Positions 45,848-58,906 are shown, counted from the first letter of the stretch. The stretch: DNA of 64,000 bases from Diphasiastrum complanatum (GCA_029204225.1 CM055095.1:48501364-48565363), one strand, 5' to 3'. Made by a program: numbers and translations. The notes: generated by a model from the sequence alone, not told the origin.

Positions 45848-48331
45848 ATGTCATCCATGGGTGGATATTTGATGGAATCAAGTGAGAGACTCACTTCCAC
45901 AAATTATTCCATTTGGAAAGTGAGAATGGAATCACTCTTAGTGATCCATGATCTATATGACATAGTTCAAGGAGTAGAGGAAGAGCCTCAAACTCCCCAA
46001 GAACAAGCCAAATACAAGAAGAGAGCAAGATTAGCTCTACATTGCATAAAGTTAAATGTATGCAATGACCTCTTGAAAGAGGTGTCTTCTTGTACCTCAT
46101 CCAAAGAGGCTTGGGATTCATTAAAGAGCATTTATGAATCCAACAATACTTCAAGAATCCTCATGCTAGGAAATCAAGTTTTCCAAAGCATGAAAGGAAG
46201 TGGAGAGAGTGGACAAGAGTATGTTCTTAGGATCAAATCTCTTAACAAGGAGTTAAGTGCAATAGGAGAGAAGATCCAAGATCAAGAACTAGTACAAATC
46301 ATTTTGAATGGTCTAAGTGATGAGTTTACCAAATTAGTCCAATCATTTGTCATTCAAGACTCTCTTCCATCCATTGAAAAGTTGCACAATGTTCTTGTGG
46401 CCGAGGAGAGTAGGCTTCTACACCTCAAGACAAGAATGGATAGCATGTCACTTAATGGAGGAGAGGAGAAAGCTAACTTTACATCTAAAGGCAAGAAAAA
46501 GCAAAATCCATTCAAGAAAAATCAAGGCAAGGAGGCCGAGATGAAGAATGAAGGATCTACCTCCAAAGGCAAAGTGAAGAACAAGGCAAAACTAAAGTGT
46601 TTCTTTTGTGGAAAGAAAGGACACTTTGCCTCAGAATGCTACTTGAAGAAGAATCAACAAGCCAAAGGAGATCAAGGGAACATTGCTCAAGAGGAAGAAT
46701 ATGAGGATGGATTCAACACATCCTTAATGGTTGCATCTACACCAACTTCAAGTCAAGACACATGGTGGATAGATAGTGGGGCTAGTTCCCACATGTCCTT
46801 TAACAAGCATTATTTTTCTACTCTTCTATCTTGTAATGACTCTAAGAAGTCAATATACACTGCTAGTGATCAAGCATGCAAGATAGATGGCATAGGATCT
46901 ATACCTCTTTGTTTAGGCACATCTAAAAGGATAGATTGAGATAATGTTTTGTATGTTCCTACCATTTCAAGAAACTTGCTTAGTGTAGGACAATTAATGG
47001 ACAATGGACTAGATGTACATTTCAAGAATGGAGTTTGTTCCATCTTGAAAAATGATAAGTGCATAGCTAGTGGCATTAAGCAAGGTAGACTTTTCAAGTT
47101 GAATGCTAATGTTGCAAGTGAAAGTGTGAACTTGGCTAGGGAGGAGCTAACTCAAGTGGAGCTTTGGCATAAGAGATTAGGCCATCCTAATCTTCAATCT
47201 ATGGAGTCAATGGCAAGCAAGGAACTAGCTCTCGACCTACCAAGAACTTTCAAGAAGTGTGGAAAAATGTGTGAGGCATGTGGCCTTGCAAAGTCACACA
47301 AATCTTCTTACAAGAAATCTTCATCAAGATCTCTCTCTCCCTTGGATCTCATACATTCTGATGTACATAGTTTTTCACATGCAAGTAATGGAGGTGCCTT
47401 GATGTATGTAACTTTTATAGATGATTGTACTAGATTCACATGGATTGAGTTACTATCAAAGAAAAGTCTTGTTTATGAAGCTTTCATTAAGTTCAAGTCT
47501 CTAGTAGAGAAACAACTTAGTACTTTTATCAAAGCACTAAGATGTGATAATGGAGGAGAGTACACCTCCAATAAAATGAAAGACTTTTGTGAGATCAATG
47601 GTATTAAGTTACAATACACTTGTTCCTACACCCCTCAACAAAATGGGGTGGCCGAGAGGAAAAATAGGAGTCTATGTGAGTGTGCAAAGTCCTTGAGGCT
47701 TGATACATCACTTCCCATCTCATTTTGGGGAGAAGCCGTAACATGTGCTAATTATTTGTGTAATAGACCTCCTAGTAGTGCTATAGATGGGATCTCACCT
47801 TATCAAGCCTTGTTTGATAAGAAACCCAATGTAAAAGATTTTAAGATCTTTGGATGTACTTGTTATGTACACATTTCTTTGGAGACTAGAAGGAAAGAAG
47901 ATGCTACCTCCTTCAAAGGAATCTTTGTTGGCTATGGAGAAAATAGCAAGGGATATAGGATATATGATCCTACATCCAAGAAAGTAAAGGTAAGCAAGGA
48001 GGTACTTTTTGATGAGTCGCAATTTGCTAAGAGCTTGTCAAATGGATCTAACCCATTGTGCATTGAAGATCTTGACAAATTCGAGGAGGATCTTGACAAA
48101 CCAGAGGAGGATCATGACAAACCCAAGAATGGAGATTTGGATCCGAGTCAAAAGGGGCCAATAAGATCATCAAGGAGCAAGGCCGAGCCATCAAGGCTTA
48201 CCTATGTGGACAAGGGAAAGCAAAAGGAAGGCTCTACGTCTTCTACCTCTTACTCTTTTTTAGCTACATTGATTGAAGAACCATCAAAGAAGCATGTAAA
48301 TCTAAAGTTTGGAGAGATGCAATGCAAGTAG
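45848..48331 (+). pseudogene. Copia unit 3: Gag-protease-integrase with one nonsense codon
   Basis: Same protein as unit 2, but TGA at 46937-46939 (codon CTA in the other units) ends the first frame in SKRID; reading resumes in the same frame from 46949 to 48331 with integrase intact, including the DDE residues. It shares with unit 4 the variants E/M at WKVRME, SCTS and SFVIQD, unlike units 1 and 2. Confidence 0.9.
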
Positions 48332-49570
48332 AGTATGATGCATTAGAAGAGAATCATACTTGGAATCTTGTAAATCTTCCAAGAGGAAAGAAACCACTTG
48401 CATGTAAGTGGATTTATAGAATTAAGTACAATCAAGATGGATCTATTAGTAAATACAAAGCTAGGCTTGTTGCTAAGGGATTTCTTCAAATAAAAGGATT
48501 AGATTATGAAGAAACATTTGCACCTGTAGCTAAGCTTGTAGCTATTAGATTAATCATTTGCATTGCTACTTTGTTCAAATGGGATCTCTGATCATCATTT
48601 TGGTTCTTTATGTTGATGACATCATTATGACAGGAAATGATGATGATGGCATAGGCAAAGTAAAAGTTGACTTATCTAGTGAGTTCAAGATGGTAGGTCT
48701 AGGCCTCCTAAAGTTTATACTTGGGATAGAAGTGTCTAGAAGTAGCAATTGTACTTTCATAAGTCAATCTAAGTATGCTACTTCCATTCTTGAAAGATTT
48801 GGTATGAAAGATTGTAAGGGGATTGACACCCCTATGGAGCATGTTTTCAACTAATGAAGGTGATGAAGCATCCTTTGAGGACATCACTCTCTTTAGGAAG
48901 CTTATAGGCTCTCTAATATATTTAACTATCACTAGACCTGACTTAAGTTTTTGTGTAAGCAAGTTGAGTCAAAGTATGCAAGCTCCTTTAGTTCATCATT
49001 GGAAAAGTGCCAAAAGAGTACTTAGATATGTTTCTAGTACTAGATTTTTTGGCATACTTTATGAAGGATCTAACTTGCACTTGAGAGCCTACTCGGATTC
49101 AGATTTTGCAGGTGACAAGATGGATAGGAAGTCCGTTAGTGCATTTGCAACATTTCTTTGTGGAGGAGTGATATCTTGGCTTTCCAAAAAGCAAGATACA
49201 ATCTCACTATCTTCTTGTGAAGCCGAGCAAGGCATTGACTTCAACAACCAAAGAGCTCCTATGGCTAAGAAGACTCTTGATGGAACTACATGTGCTAGAG
49301 GCCGAGGAGATCCCTTACATATTTTGTGACAATCAAGCTTCTCAACAAATTGCTTCAAATCCTATCTTCCATGCTAGAACAAAGCATATTGAGATAGCTC
49401 ACCACTTTGTGAGGGAGAAGGTACAATCCAAGGAAGTGCAACTACATCATGTACCATCATCCGAATGCATAGCTGATATCTTAACCAAACCATTGTCCAA
49501 AGATCCATTTTTTAAGTTAAGATATGCTCTTGGAATTGTAGATAGATGTACACTAGATTTGCCAAGTTAG
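48322..49570 (+). pseudogene. Copia unit 3: deleted RT and frameshifted RNase H
   Basis: Carries the same RT deletion and shifts as unit 2. In addition a 2-bp deletion at the RNase H Glu motif (gccgagcaagg near 49226 in place of gccgagtacaagg) breaks SSCEAEYKAL; the proper frame resumes downstream and ends at 49570. Confidence 0.9.
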
Positions 49571-49583
49571 AAGTGAGGAGGAG

Positions 49584-50446
49584 TGTTGAAAATTGTCACT
49601 TCTCACTTGACATTGGTTCATGTAAATATTGATCAAACATTAGAATATGTTGATGATATGATTTCACACGTGTGGAGCCTGTTCCCACGTGTGAAAGGAT
49701 GTACTTTTCATGTTTGTATATATCCAAATTGATTTTGTATCATTCTAGTTAGTGTGAACATGAAATGACTAGTTTTTAGTCAAGTTGACTAGTCACCTAC
49801 AAATTAGCTTTTCCTTGCATGTGCATGAGTAAATGCTCCCACATGGCAAGTGGATGTTCACACGTGTGTATAGAGTACTAGAAGATAAGAGTTGAGCATT
49901 CTCCTTAGATCCTATTTTGTAGGGAATATTCCTATATTCTAGGAGACTAGCTTTTTGGATTTTAGTCATATTCTAGAAGGTCAACTATTGGATAAGGATC
50001 AAGGATGGATAAAATGGATAGATCTGAGTGATGTGGCACTCTTCACACGTGTGAAGGCCTGCTGGACTGTACCAGACTCATGGATGTACTTGATCCATAA
50101 AAGGATCATCATTTTGCTAAGAAAATTGATGAGACTTTTGCACTCTACACTTTTGTGAGATTTCTAGTCATTTGTCTTGTGATTTTTATGCATGATTGCT
50201 ATCTAGTATCATTGTACTTGTTGTTTCAGGTGCAGGCAGTACATTTGACAGTACTCCACACGTGTGAATCCGCTCTCACTAAAAAAATGATGTGTTGATC
50301 CATTGCTCTTGCTTAAATACAAGTGTAGTGAATCTAGATCAAGATCTAATGTGTAGAACTTGATAGATTCATTGATTAAACAACCAATAACTCTCTATGA
50401 TTGTAAAGTACAATCATTATTGTCCTAAAAACTGTAAAATTTATCA
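49584..50446 (+). repeat. Copia LTR 4
   Basis: 863 bp, shared by units 3 and 4. Variants: gatctaatg, ccgctctc, catttgacagt, with private gcaggcagtac, gtgaatccgc and aaatacaag. Confidence 0.95.
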
Positions 50447-51041
50447 TGGTATCAGAGCTAAGTAACAGAGTGATCATTGAATCATAAATCTTGTAAAGAT
50501 CATTGGCAAAATTTGTTTTTTGGCCAATACTAGTGAGGACGAGTTCTTCTAGAGTGATAGCTTGTAATCATTTGGATAAAAATGACTTGGAGGCTGTGTA
50601 TGTACTTTTCACACGTGTGAAACCGTACAACAACTTTCATTCCAAGCTACGTTTTGTTTGTTGGTCCCAAAATCACAATACTAGTTCATTTTTGGTGCTT
50701 TTTGAAGCATAGTATTGATCTAGATTCATTCTAACTAATGCCTATGACCAAATAGTGTTTTGGATCATTGAAGCATTTCTTTTTAGAGTCTAAGATCAGA
50801 TCTTAAGAGGCTGATTTGTTCAGATCCTTAGTTGAAGTGAAATCTCTAAGAAAAGTGTAAAGCAATTTTTTTGTGAGAGTGAAAGCTAGATATTTTTGGT
50901 AAGATCTTTGAGTATCATTCAAGCTTGTGTGCTAGTTTGATAGATACAAGCCTATAGGCATTCTAGTAAGCTTTAGGCCTTTTCATAGATCTTTTAAAAT
51001 TCAAAAATCTTTGTGATTTTTAAAAGAGCATTCATTCTAAA

Positions 51042-53527
51042 ATGTCATCCATGGGTGGATATTTGATGGAATCAAGTGAGAGACTCACTTCCACAAATTA
51101 TTCCATTTGGAAAGTGAGAATGGAATCACTCCTAGTGATCCATGATCTATATGACATAGTTCAAGGAGTAGAGGAAGAGCCTCAAACTCCCCAAGAACAA
51201 GCCAAATACAAGAAGAGAGCAAGATTAGCTCTACATTGCATAAAGTTAAATGTATGCAATGACCTCTTGAAAGAGGTGTCTTCTTGTACCTCATCCAAAG
51301 AGGCTTGGGATTCATTAAAGAGCATTTATGAATCCAACAATACTTAAAGAATCCTCATGCTAGGAAATCAAATTTTCCAAAGCATGAAAGGAAGTGGAGA
51401 GAGTGGACAAGAGTATGTTCTTAGGATCAAATCTCTTAACAAGGAGTTAAGTGCAATAGGAGAGAAGATCCAAGATCAAGAACTAGTACAAATCATTTTG
51501 AATGGTCTAAGTGACGAGTTTACCAACTTAGTCCAATCATTTGTCATTCAAGACTCTCTTCCATCCATTGAAAAGTTGCACAATGTTCTTGTGGCCGAAG
51601 AGAGTAGGCTTCTACACCTCAAGACAAGAATGGATAGCATGTCACTTAATGGAGGAGAGAGGAGAAAGCTAACTTTACATCTAAAGGCAAGAAAAAGCAA
51701 AATCCATTCAAGAAAAATCAAGGCAAGGAGGCCGAGATGAAGAATGAAGGATCTACCTCCAAAGGCAAAGTGAAGAACAAGGCAAAACTAAAGTGTTTCT
51801 TTTGTGGAAAGAAAGGACACTTTGCCTCAGAATGCTACTTGAAGAAGAATCAACAAGCCAAAGGAGATCAAGGGAACATTGCTCAAGAGGAAGAATATGA
51901 GGATGGATTCAACACATCCTTAATGGTTGCATCTACACCAACTTCAAGTCAAGACACATGGTGGATAGATAGTGGGGCTAGTTCCCACATGTCCTTTAAC
52001 AAGCATTATTTTTCTACTCTTCTATCTTGTAATGACTCTAAGAAGTCAATATACACTGCTAGTGATCAAGCATGCAAGATAGATGGCATAGGATCTATAC
52101 CTCTTTGTTTAGGCACATCTAAAAGGATAGATCTAGATAATGTTTTGTATAATCCTACCATTTCAAGAAACTTGCTTAGTGTAGGACAATTAATGGACAA
52201 TGGACTAGATGTACATTTCAAGAATGGAGTTTGTTCCATCTTGAAAAATGATAAGTGCATAGCTAGTGGCATTAAGCAAGGTAGACTTTTCAAGTTGAAT
52301 GCTAATGTTGCAAGTGAAAGTGTGAACTTGGCTAGGGAGGAGCTAACTCAAGTGGAGCTTTGGCATAAGAGATTAGGCCATCCTAATCTTCAATCTATGG
52401 AGTCAATGGCAAGCAAGGAACTAGCTCTCGGCCTACCAAGAACTTTCAAGAAGTGTGGAAAAATGTGTGAGGCATGTGGCCTTGCAAAGTCACACAAATC
52501 TTCTTACAAGAAATCTTCATCAAGATCTCTCTCTCCCTTGGATCTCATACATTCTGATGTACATAGTTTTTCACATGCAAGTAATGGAGGTGCCTTGATG
52601 TATGTAACTTTTATAGATGATTGTACTAGATTCACATGGATTGAGTTACTATCAAAGAAAAGTCTTGTTTATGAAGCTTTCATTAAGTTCAAGTCTCTAG
52701 TAGAGAAACAACTTAGTACTTTTATCAAAGCACTAAGATGTGATAATGGAGGAGAGTACACCTCCAATAAAATGAAAGACTTTTGTGAGATCAATGGTAT
52801 TAAGTTACAATACACTTGTTCCTACACCCCTCAACAAAATGTGGTGGCCGAGAGGAAAAATAGGAGTCTATGTGAGTGTGCAAAGTCCTTGAGGCTTGAT
52901 ACATCACTTCCCATCTCATTTTGGGGAGAAGCCATAACATGTGCTAATTATTTGTGTAATAGACCTCCTAGTAGTGCTATAGATGGGATCTCACCTTATC
53001 AAGCCTTGTTTGATAAGAAACCCAATGTAAAAGATTTTAAGATCTTTGGATGTACTTGTTATGTACACATTTCTTTGGAGACTAGAAGGAAAGAAGATGC
53101 TACCTCCTTCAAAGGAATCTTTGTTGGCTATGGAGAAAATAGCAAGGGATATAGGATATATGATCCTACATCCAAGAAAGTAAAGGTAAGCAAGGATGTA
53201 CTTTTTGATGAGTCGCAATTTGCTAAGAGCTTGTCAAATGGATCTAACCCATTGTGCATTGAAGATCTTGACAAATTCGAGGAGGATCTTGACAAACCAG
53301 AGGAGGATCATGACAAACCCAAGAATGGAGATTTGGATCCGAGTCAAAAGGGGCCAATAAGATCATCAAGGAGCAAGGCCGAGCCATCAAGGCTTACCTA
53401 TGTGGACAAGGGAAAGCAAAAGGAAGGCTCTACGTCTTCTACCTCTTACTCTTTTTTAGCTACATTGATTGAAGAACCATCAAAGAAGCATGTAAATCTA
53501 AAGTTTGGAGAGATGCAATGCAAGTAG
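51042..53527 (+). pseudogene. Copia unit 4: Gag-protease-integrase with nonsense codon and frameshift
   Basis: TAA at 51345-51347 (TCA elsewhere) ends the first Gag piece; a 2-bp insertion in the run ggaggagagaggag near 51655 shifts Gag before the zinc knuckle. The frame from 51737 to 53527 then covers the knuckle, protease and integrase. Changes near catalytic parts are few (QQNVVAER in place of QQNGVAER). Confidence 0.9.
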
Positions 53528-54760
53528 AGTATGATGCATTAGAAGAGAATCATACTTGGAATCTTGTAAATCTTCCAAGAGGAAAGAAACCACTTGCATG
53601 TAAGTGGATTTATAGAATTAAGTACAATCAAGATGGATCTATTAGTAAATACAAAGCTAGGCTTGTTGCTAAGGGATTTCTTCAAATAAAAGGATTAGAT
53701 TATGAAGAAACATTTGCACCTGTAGCTAAGCTTGTAGCTATTAGATTAATCATTTGCATTGCTACTTTGTTCAAATGGGATCTCTGATCATCATTTTGGT
53801 TCTTTATGTTGATGACATCATTATGACAGGAAATGATGATGATGGCATAGGCAAAGTAAAAGTTGACTTATCTAGTGAGTTCAAGATGGTAGGTCTAGGC
53901 CTCCTAAAGTTTATACTTGGGATAGAAGTGTCTAGAAGTAGCAATTGTACTTTCATAAGTCAATCTAAGTATGCTACTTCCATTCTTGAAAGATTTGGTA
54001 TGAAAGATTGTAAGGGGATTGACACCCCTATGGAGCATGTTGTCAACTAATGAAGGTGATGAAGCATCCTTTGAGAACATCACTCTCTTTAGGAAGCTTA
54101 TAGGCTCTCTAATATATTTAACTATCACTAGACCTGACTTAAGTTTTTGTGTAAGCAAGTTGAGTCAAAGTATGCAAGCTCCTTTAGTTCATCATTGGAA
54201 AAGTGCCAAAAGAGTACTTAGATATGTTTCTAGTACTAGATTTTTTGGCATACTTTATGAAGGATCTAACTTGCACTTGAGAGCCTACTCGGATTCAGAT
54301 TTTGCAGGTGACAAGATGGATAGGAAGTCCGTTAGTGCATTTGCAACATTTCTTTGTGGAGGAGTGATATCTTGGCTTTCCAAAAAGCAAGATACAATCT
54401 CACTATCTTCTTGTGAAGCCGAGCATGACTTCAACAACCAAAGAGCTCCTATGGCTAAGAAGACTCTTGATGGAACTACATGTGCTAGAGGCCGAGGAGA
54501 TCCCTTACATATTTTGTGACAATCAAGCTTCTCAACAAATTGCTTCAAATCCTATCTTCCATGCTAGAACAAAGCATATTGAGATAGCTCACCACTTTGT
54601 GAGGGAGAAGGTACAATCCAAGGAAGTGCAACTACATCATGTACCATCATCCGAATGCATAGCTGATATCTTAACCAAACCATTGTCCAAAGATCCATTT
54701 TTTAAGTTAAGATATGCTCTTGGAATTGTAGATAGATGTACACTAGATTTGCCAAGTTAG
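53518..54760 (+). pseudogene. Copia unit 4: deleted RT and RNase H with larger Glu-motif deletion
   Basis: Same RT deletion as units 2 and 3. At the RNase H Glu motif it reads gccgagcatgac (near 54421), which equals the unit 3 sequence minus a further 6 bp (aggcat). The frame resumes at 54413 and ends at 54760. Confidence 0.9.
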
Positions 54761-54773
54761 AAGTGAGGAGGAG

Positions 54774-55636
54774 TGTTGAAAATTGTCACTTCTCACTTGA
54801 CATTGGTTCATGTAAATATTGATCAAACATTAGAATATGTTGATGATATGATTTCACACGTGTGGAGCCTGTTCCCACGTGTGAAAGGATGTACTTTTCA
54901 TGTTTGTATATATCCAAATTGATTTTGTATCATTCTAGTTAGTGTGAACATGAAATGACTAGTTTTTAGTCAAGTTGACTAGTCACCTACAAATTAGCTT
55001 TTCCTTGCATGTGCATGAGTAAATGCTCCCACATGGCAAGTGGATGTTCACACGTGTGTATAGAGTACTAGAAGATAAGAGTTGAGCATTCTCCTTAGAT
55101 CCTATTTTGTAGGGAATATTCCTATATTCTAGGAGACTAGCTTTTTGGATTTTAGTCATATTCTAGAAGGTCAACTATTGGATAAGGATCAAGGATGGAT
55201 AAAATGGATAGATCTGAGTGATGTGGCACTCTTCACACGTGTGAAGGCCTGCTGGACTGTACCAGACTCATGGATGTACTTGATCCATAAAAGGATCATC
55301 ATTTTGCTAAGAAAATTGATGAGACTTTTGCACTCTACACTTTTGTGAGATTTCTAGTCATTTGTCTTGTGATTTTTATGCATGATTGCTATCTAGTATC
55401 ATTGTACTTGTTGTTTCAGGTGCAGGCCGTACAGTGGACAGTACTCCACACGTGTGAAGCCGCTCTCACTAAAAAAATGATGTGTTGATCCATTGCTCTT
55501 GCTTAAATCCAAGTGTAGTGAATCTAGATCAAGATCTAATGTGTAGAACTTGATAGATTCATTGATTAAGCAACCAATAACTCTCTATGATTGTAAAGTA
55601 CAATCATTATTGTCCTAAAAACTATAAAATTTATCA
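54774..55636 (+). repeat. Copia LTR 5 (outer right)
   Basis: 863 bp, ends ATTTATCA followed by gaaaa, not a PBS. Variants are mixed: cagtggacagt as in LTR 1, gatctaatg and ccgctctc as in LTR 3/4, and private attaagcaacc and actataaaa. It differs from LTR 1 at four places that I could find. Confidence 0.95.
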
Positions 55637-55880
55637 GAAAATTGGTGGGAACCCCTTCTATTCACTAATTTGACTTTTAGGCCCTACGACATTAAAAGTC
55701 CCGCAAAAAGGCCTAAAGTCCTTTTATTAACTTGTAACTAATCAATTTTCTATGTGATCATCAGGTTGGACTTACACGCACAGGGTGCCAAATCCCTCTC
55801 ACTTATTAACTATGGTTAGGGTTGCCTCGATATCCGCAAACCCTCCTACAATATCCCCCACCAAAATTGGTGGTGGTCCC
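55637..55880 (-). repeat. Older LTR-like sequence, right part
   Basis: Continues 35511-35701 across the array. ggttggacttacacgcacagggtgcc (in part) resembles ttgggcttacacgcgcaggatgcc of the block at 6976-7720. On the minus strand ttttggtggggga is a plausible polypurine tract before TATTGTAGGAGGG, suggesting a minus-strand 3' LTR border near 55850. Confidence 0.4.
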
Positions 55881-55900
55881 ACGACAACTTGCAAGATTTA

Positions 55901-57320
55901 TTACTTTGGGCTCTGGTTGGCCTCTCGTCTAACCTTTATAAGGTGGTATTGAACTTTTTCCATGAATTCCAGACGCTCCGTATTGAAATCAGTTTTGTGC
56001 AGAAAAAAATATTTATTTGCGTCGGAAATCCAATTTGATGTTGCCCATGAGATAAATCTGGACTCTCGAGATCCACTTCGATAGTACAATCTCGCTATAG
56101 GAAATTAGTCCCAGACTTTGTCAGACACCATGGGAATGTTCGGATCAAAAGCCAATGTTGGTAAACAATCATCCCATCTAGTTGAAATTGATGCCAACTT
56201 GGTCAAGTCTTTTGCAAAAAGAACTGATTGTCTAACAGTCGAATCTGGTGAAGACTGATATTCGTATCCATAAGCCTGGAGGGATCGGTTGAAATCCACT
56301 ACGATCAACCAACTATATTGTTGATAGATTATGGGCCAATTTGAAGTATGGATGGTGATTCAAATCTTTCAATTTATTCATGCGCGACATCAGAACATAG
56401 TATGAATCCACTCGGAGCTGGTGAGGGCTCACTACATAACTCCTAATTGAGTTGGGAGTTTTTTTCAAAAACAGTTCTATGCCATGGTGGTTGCTCGCCC
56501 AATGCGGGTAGCTTATCCATTTTTGTCTTCAATCTCTGAAATCTTGAACTTTATAACTCAGCAACCCCTCGAGGATTCATGTGGATGCTGATGTAAAAAT
56601 GTCTGGATATGTTCCTCGATGGTGACCGATTTTTGAAACAATGGTGTGGCCCTTGATGAAGATGGCTCTGCGTCCGTGGCTTGAGAAGTTGTGGTTGGTT
56701 CTTCTTATGCCCCTTGATCCATACTTGTATCCATTTCTCCTTGATCCTGTTGTGGAGGCAAGAAAGTTGGCATTATTGGCATCAAAATCTGGGGGGTTGT
56801 CTCTAAGATCTAAGCAGCAGCTTTTTCATAGGCTTTAATAATATATTTTGTTGTTGCCAACTCAGAAGATGCCTTGCCCTTGAAATGATCAAACCTTTCC
56901 TGGAATCCAGCCAATGATTGTCTATAGGTTTCAACCTTTCAGAACAATTGCTTTATCTCTTCTTGCGAAACAAGATGGTCTAGTCCTTGTGCATAGAGCA
57001 TATTTTCACACTCTATTTTTGTGGCATTGAGTTCACCTCTTGGTCGAGATTTAACTGGAGGACTCATCTGAGATGGGAGAGAAGGAGTCGGTTGAGACGG
57101 CGATGGAGGGTGCAAAGGAGATGCAGAAGATGCTTGTGGGTTGGGTGAATGAGGATGCAGGAGGATCTGAGGAGGTATGGTAGGTTGTGTGGTGGGTGTT
57201 TGTAGGTCGTTCTGAGTTGTGAACAAATCTTGAGATATTTCACGTTTTTTGTATGGATATGATCAAGGGTAGCGTTGCAGCATGGATCATTTAAGAATGT
57301 GAGTGGTGCAAGCGGCAACG
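55901..57320 (-). pseudogene. Unrecognised minus-strand retroelement coding region, decayed
   Basis: On the minus strand a proline/serine-rich piece starts MFTTQNDLQTPTTQPTIPPQ (57226) and ends VSQEEIKQLF; after one TGA the same frame gives KVETYRQSLAGFQERFDHFK, then a stop-broken Q/P-rich stretch. Further down are QAYGYEYQSSPDSTVRQSVL and, in a neighbouring frame, ARLYYRSGSRESRFIS (partly) with ISDANKYFFLHKTDFNTERL. The pieces fit one long polyprotein N-terminus of an unknown retroelement. No RT, protease or zinc knuckle was found. Confidence 0.4.
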
Positions 57321-57559
57321 GGCCAAATGTTTACTGATTCTCTGCTCTAGAGAATTAGTTGGTTGTTTCTTTGCTTCTTCTCTGGTCTCAGAATGTTTCA
57401 TGCTTGTTACCAGGCTACATTGGGCACTTCTTGGATGTGAACGTTCTTGTTTTTTAGACCCAAATCAGACAGAAAGGACTAGTGAACATTGTAGTATATG
57501 TCATGTCTGTTAGAGGACAACTCAGGGGCATCTCTCTTGCACCAAAATCACATGCTTAC

Positions 57560-58199
57560 AAACCAAACATAAAGATCATGCATTCAACCAAGAAATCAGT
57601 GTTAGCAACTATGCTAACACAGAGAAAATAAAAAGAAATAAATAAAACTCTGTGGCATGTGTTTTGTAAGTCCACGTATGAGTATTTGTCAATAAACTTC
57701 AACCATGGCATGTGTTTTGTAATTCCATGAGTAAAAGCTTAAAATAATAATAAACTTAGACTTAGAACTTAAACTTAGGAACCTTAAGCTTAGAAATATT
57801 TGTCTTAAGTTTTCCTAAGTTAGAAACTTTGAAGTTCTAAATCCTAAGTTAGAAATTCTAGAATGGCTAGAAATAAATTAGTCCCATAAGTTAGTGGATA
57901 CTTATGGAAGACCCTCCTTGCCATAAAAGGAGAGGTATTTGCCATGTAAATAACACTTTTGAGATTAAGCAATCAAGCTCTCTATTTTTTATATTATCTC
58001 TCTATTTCATTTGTGTTCCCCTTGGGAAGGTGCATAGCTTGAGGGAAGGTGCTCGAGCCTCCTCTTGCCTCCTCCTCATCGGTTTGTATTGCGGCATGTA
58101 TTTATTGGATTGATTATTAGTTAGCCGCAATCTATCTTTTCATTTCCCTTGTGGGTGTTAATTTAGGAACTAGTTTAGTAACCTTGCTAGTTGGTTAAG
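57560..58199 (+). repeat. Left part of a gypsy LTR, interrupted at 58200
   Basis: The start is not determined. It contains two copies of ggcatgtgttttgtaa (57653, 57707), many cttaga/aacttag stretches and a promoter-like gccataaaagg near 57920. Its text continues at 59401 once 58200-59400 is taken out (ttggttaag joined to ccttag). Confidence 0.45.
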
Positions 58200-58500
58200 T
58201 GTAAAGACCACTAGGGACAATTCCCTAAGATGAGGACAGGAAAACACAAGAGAGATTGTGGAGCAAAACCACCCAACCAATCCTAGATCCCTCCTAGAGA
58301 ATCCTCCTGGATCTAGCCCCCAAGCCATGCCATGTGATAGCAAGAGGAGAGCTCATCAGGTAACCTAGACCAAGTCGTCAACGGAATAATCACTATCTCA
58401 ATATATAGAGAGTAGGATCCTATGCATGAACATATGCAGTTCGCATGCAGGTCAACTATAAATAGGTCACAGCACTTCATGCATACCTTTATTCATGCAG
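58200..58500 (-). repeat. Truncated LTR copy of a minus-strand element
   Basis: tgtaaagaccactag and ~290 bp after it repeat at 58923 with few differences, including cctaagatgagga, gatctagcccccaagccatg and caggtcaactataaatagg. About 180 bp of the LTR is missing on its right side. Confidence 0.7.
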
Positions 58501-58906
58501 GATAAATCGATTCCATGTCAATCCATCAATAAACATCTTGCTGCCCAATCTGAATCAAACTGTCCAAACCATTATGGACTCATGCAAATCATTCATCTAA
58601 AAAACAGATTTGAACAAGAAAGTGGATCTACACATGTAGATCATTCTACTTCAAACGGAAAATTTTCAAGGCTTCAGAAAATAAGAATGAATTCCACACT
58701 AATTCACAACATCTCAATAAAATCAAACAAGGAGAAGAGCACTCTACCACCAAGTTTGAAAAGCATGCTCAAAACAAGAATTAGTAAATTCAAACCCAAT
58801 TTTCCCTTGAAAAAACAGCACTCCGACCGGGCTGTGAATCCAAGTGCGTTCCAATTCTGATTTGATGTAGAACTTCTCTCCATCCCATCCAAAAACGCAT
58901 CTTAGC
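58501..58906 (-). other. Short internal region of the minus-strand element
   Basis: About 400 bp between the truncated LTR and the PBS. A 121-codon plus-strand open frame crosses it, but the element reads minus and I see no domain. It is probably leader sequence left after loss of the coding part. Confidence 0.45.

Larger units (their letters stand above)
35697..55641 (+). mobile_element. Tandem Ty1/copia array: five LTRs, four internal regions
   Basis: Five 863-bp LTRs start at 35702, 39194, 44390, 49584 and 54774; internal regions of 2629, 4333, 4331 and 4327 bp lie between them. Neighbouring units share an LTR. Only the outermost ends carry the target duplication gaaaa (35697-35701, 55637-55641); the inner LTRs run straight from PPT to LTR to PBS. 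That pattern is expected from unequal recombination between LTRs of one insertion, or from insertion of a multimeric cDNA, not from independent insertions. Units 1/2 and units 3/4 form two subgroups by shared variants. All internal regions are defective in pol. Confidence 0.9.

Noticed and set aside
58495-58860. 121-codon plus-strand frame as a gene
   Set aside because: It lies in the leader of a minus-strand element and has no recognisable domain.
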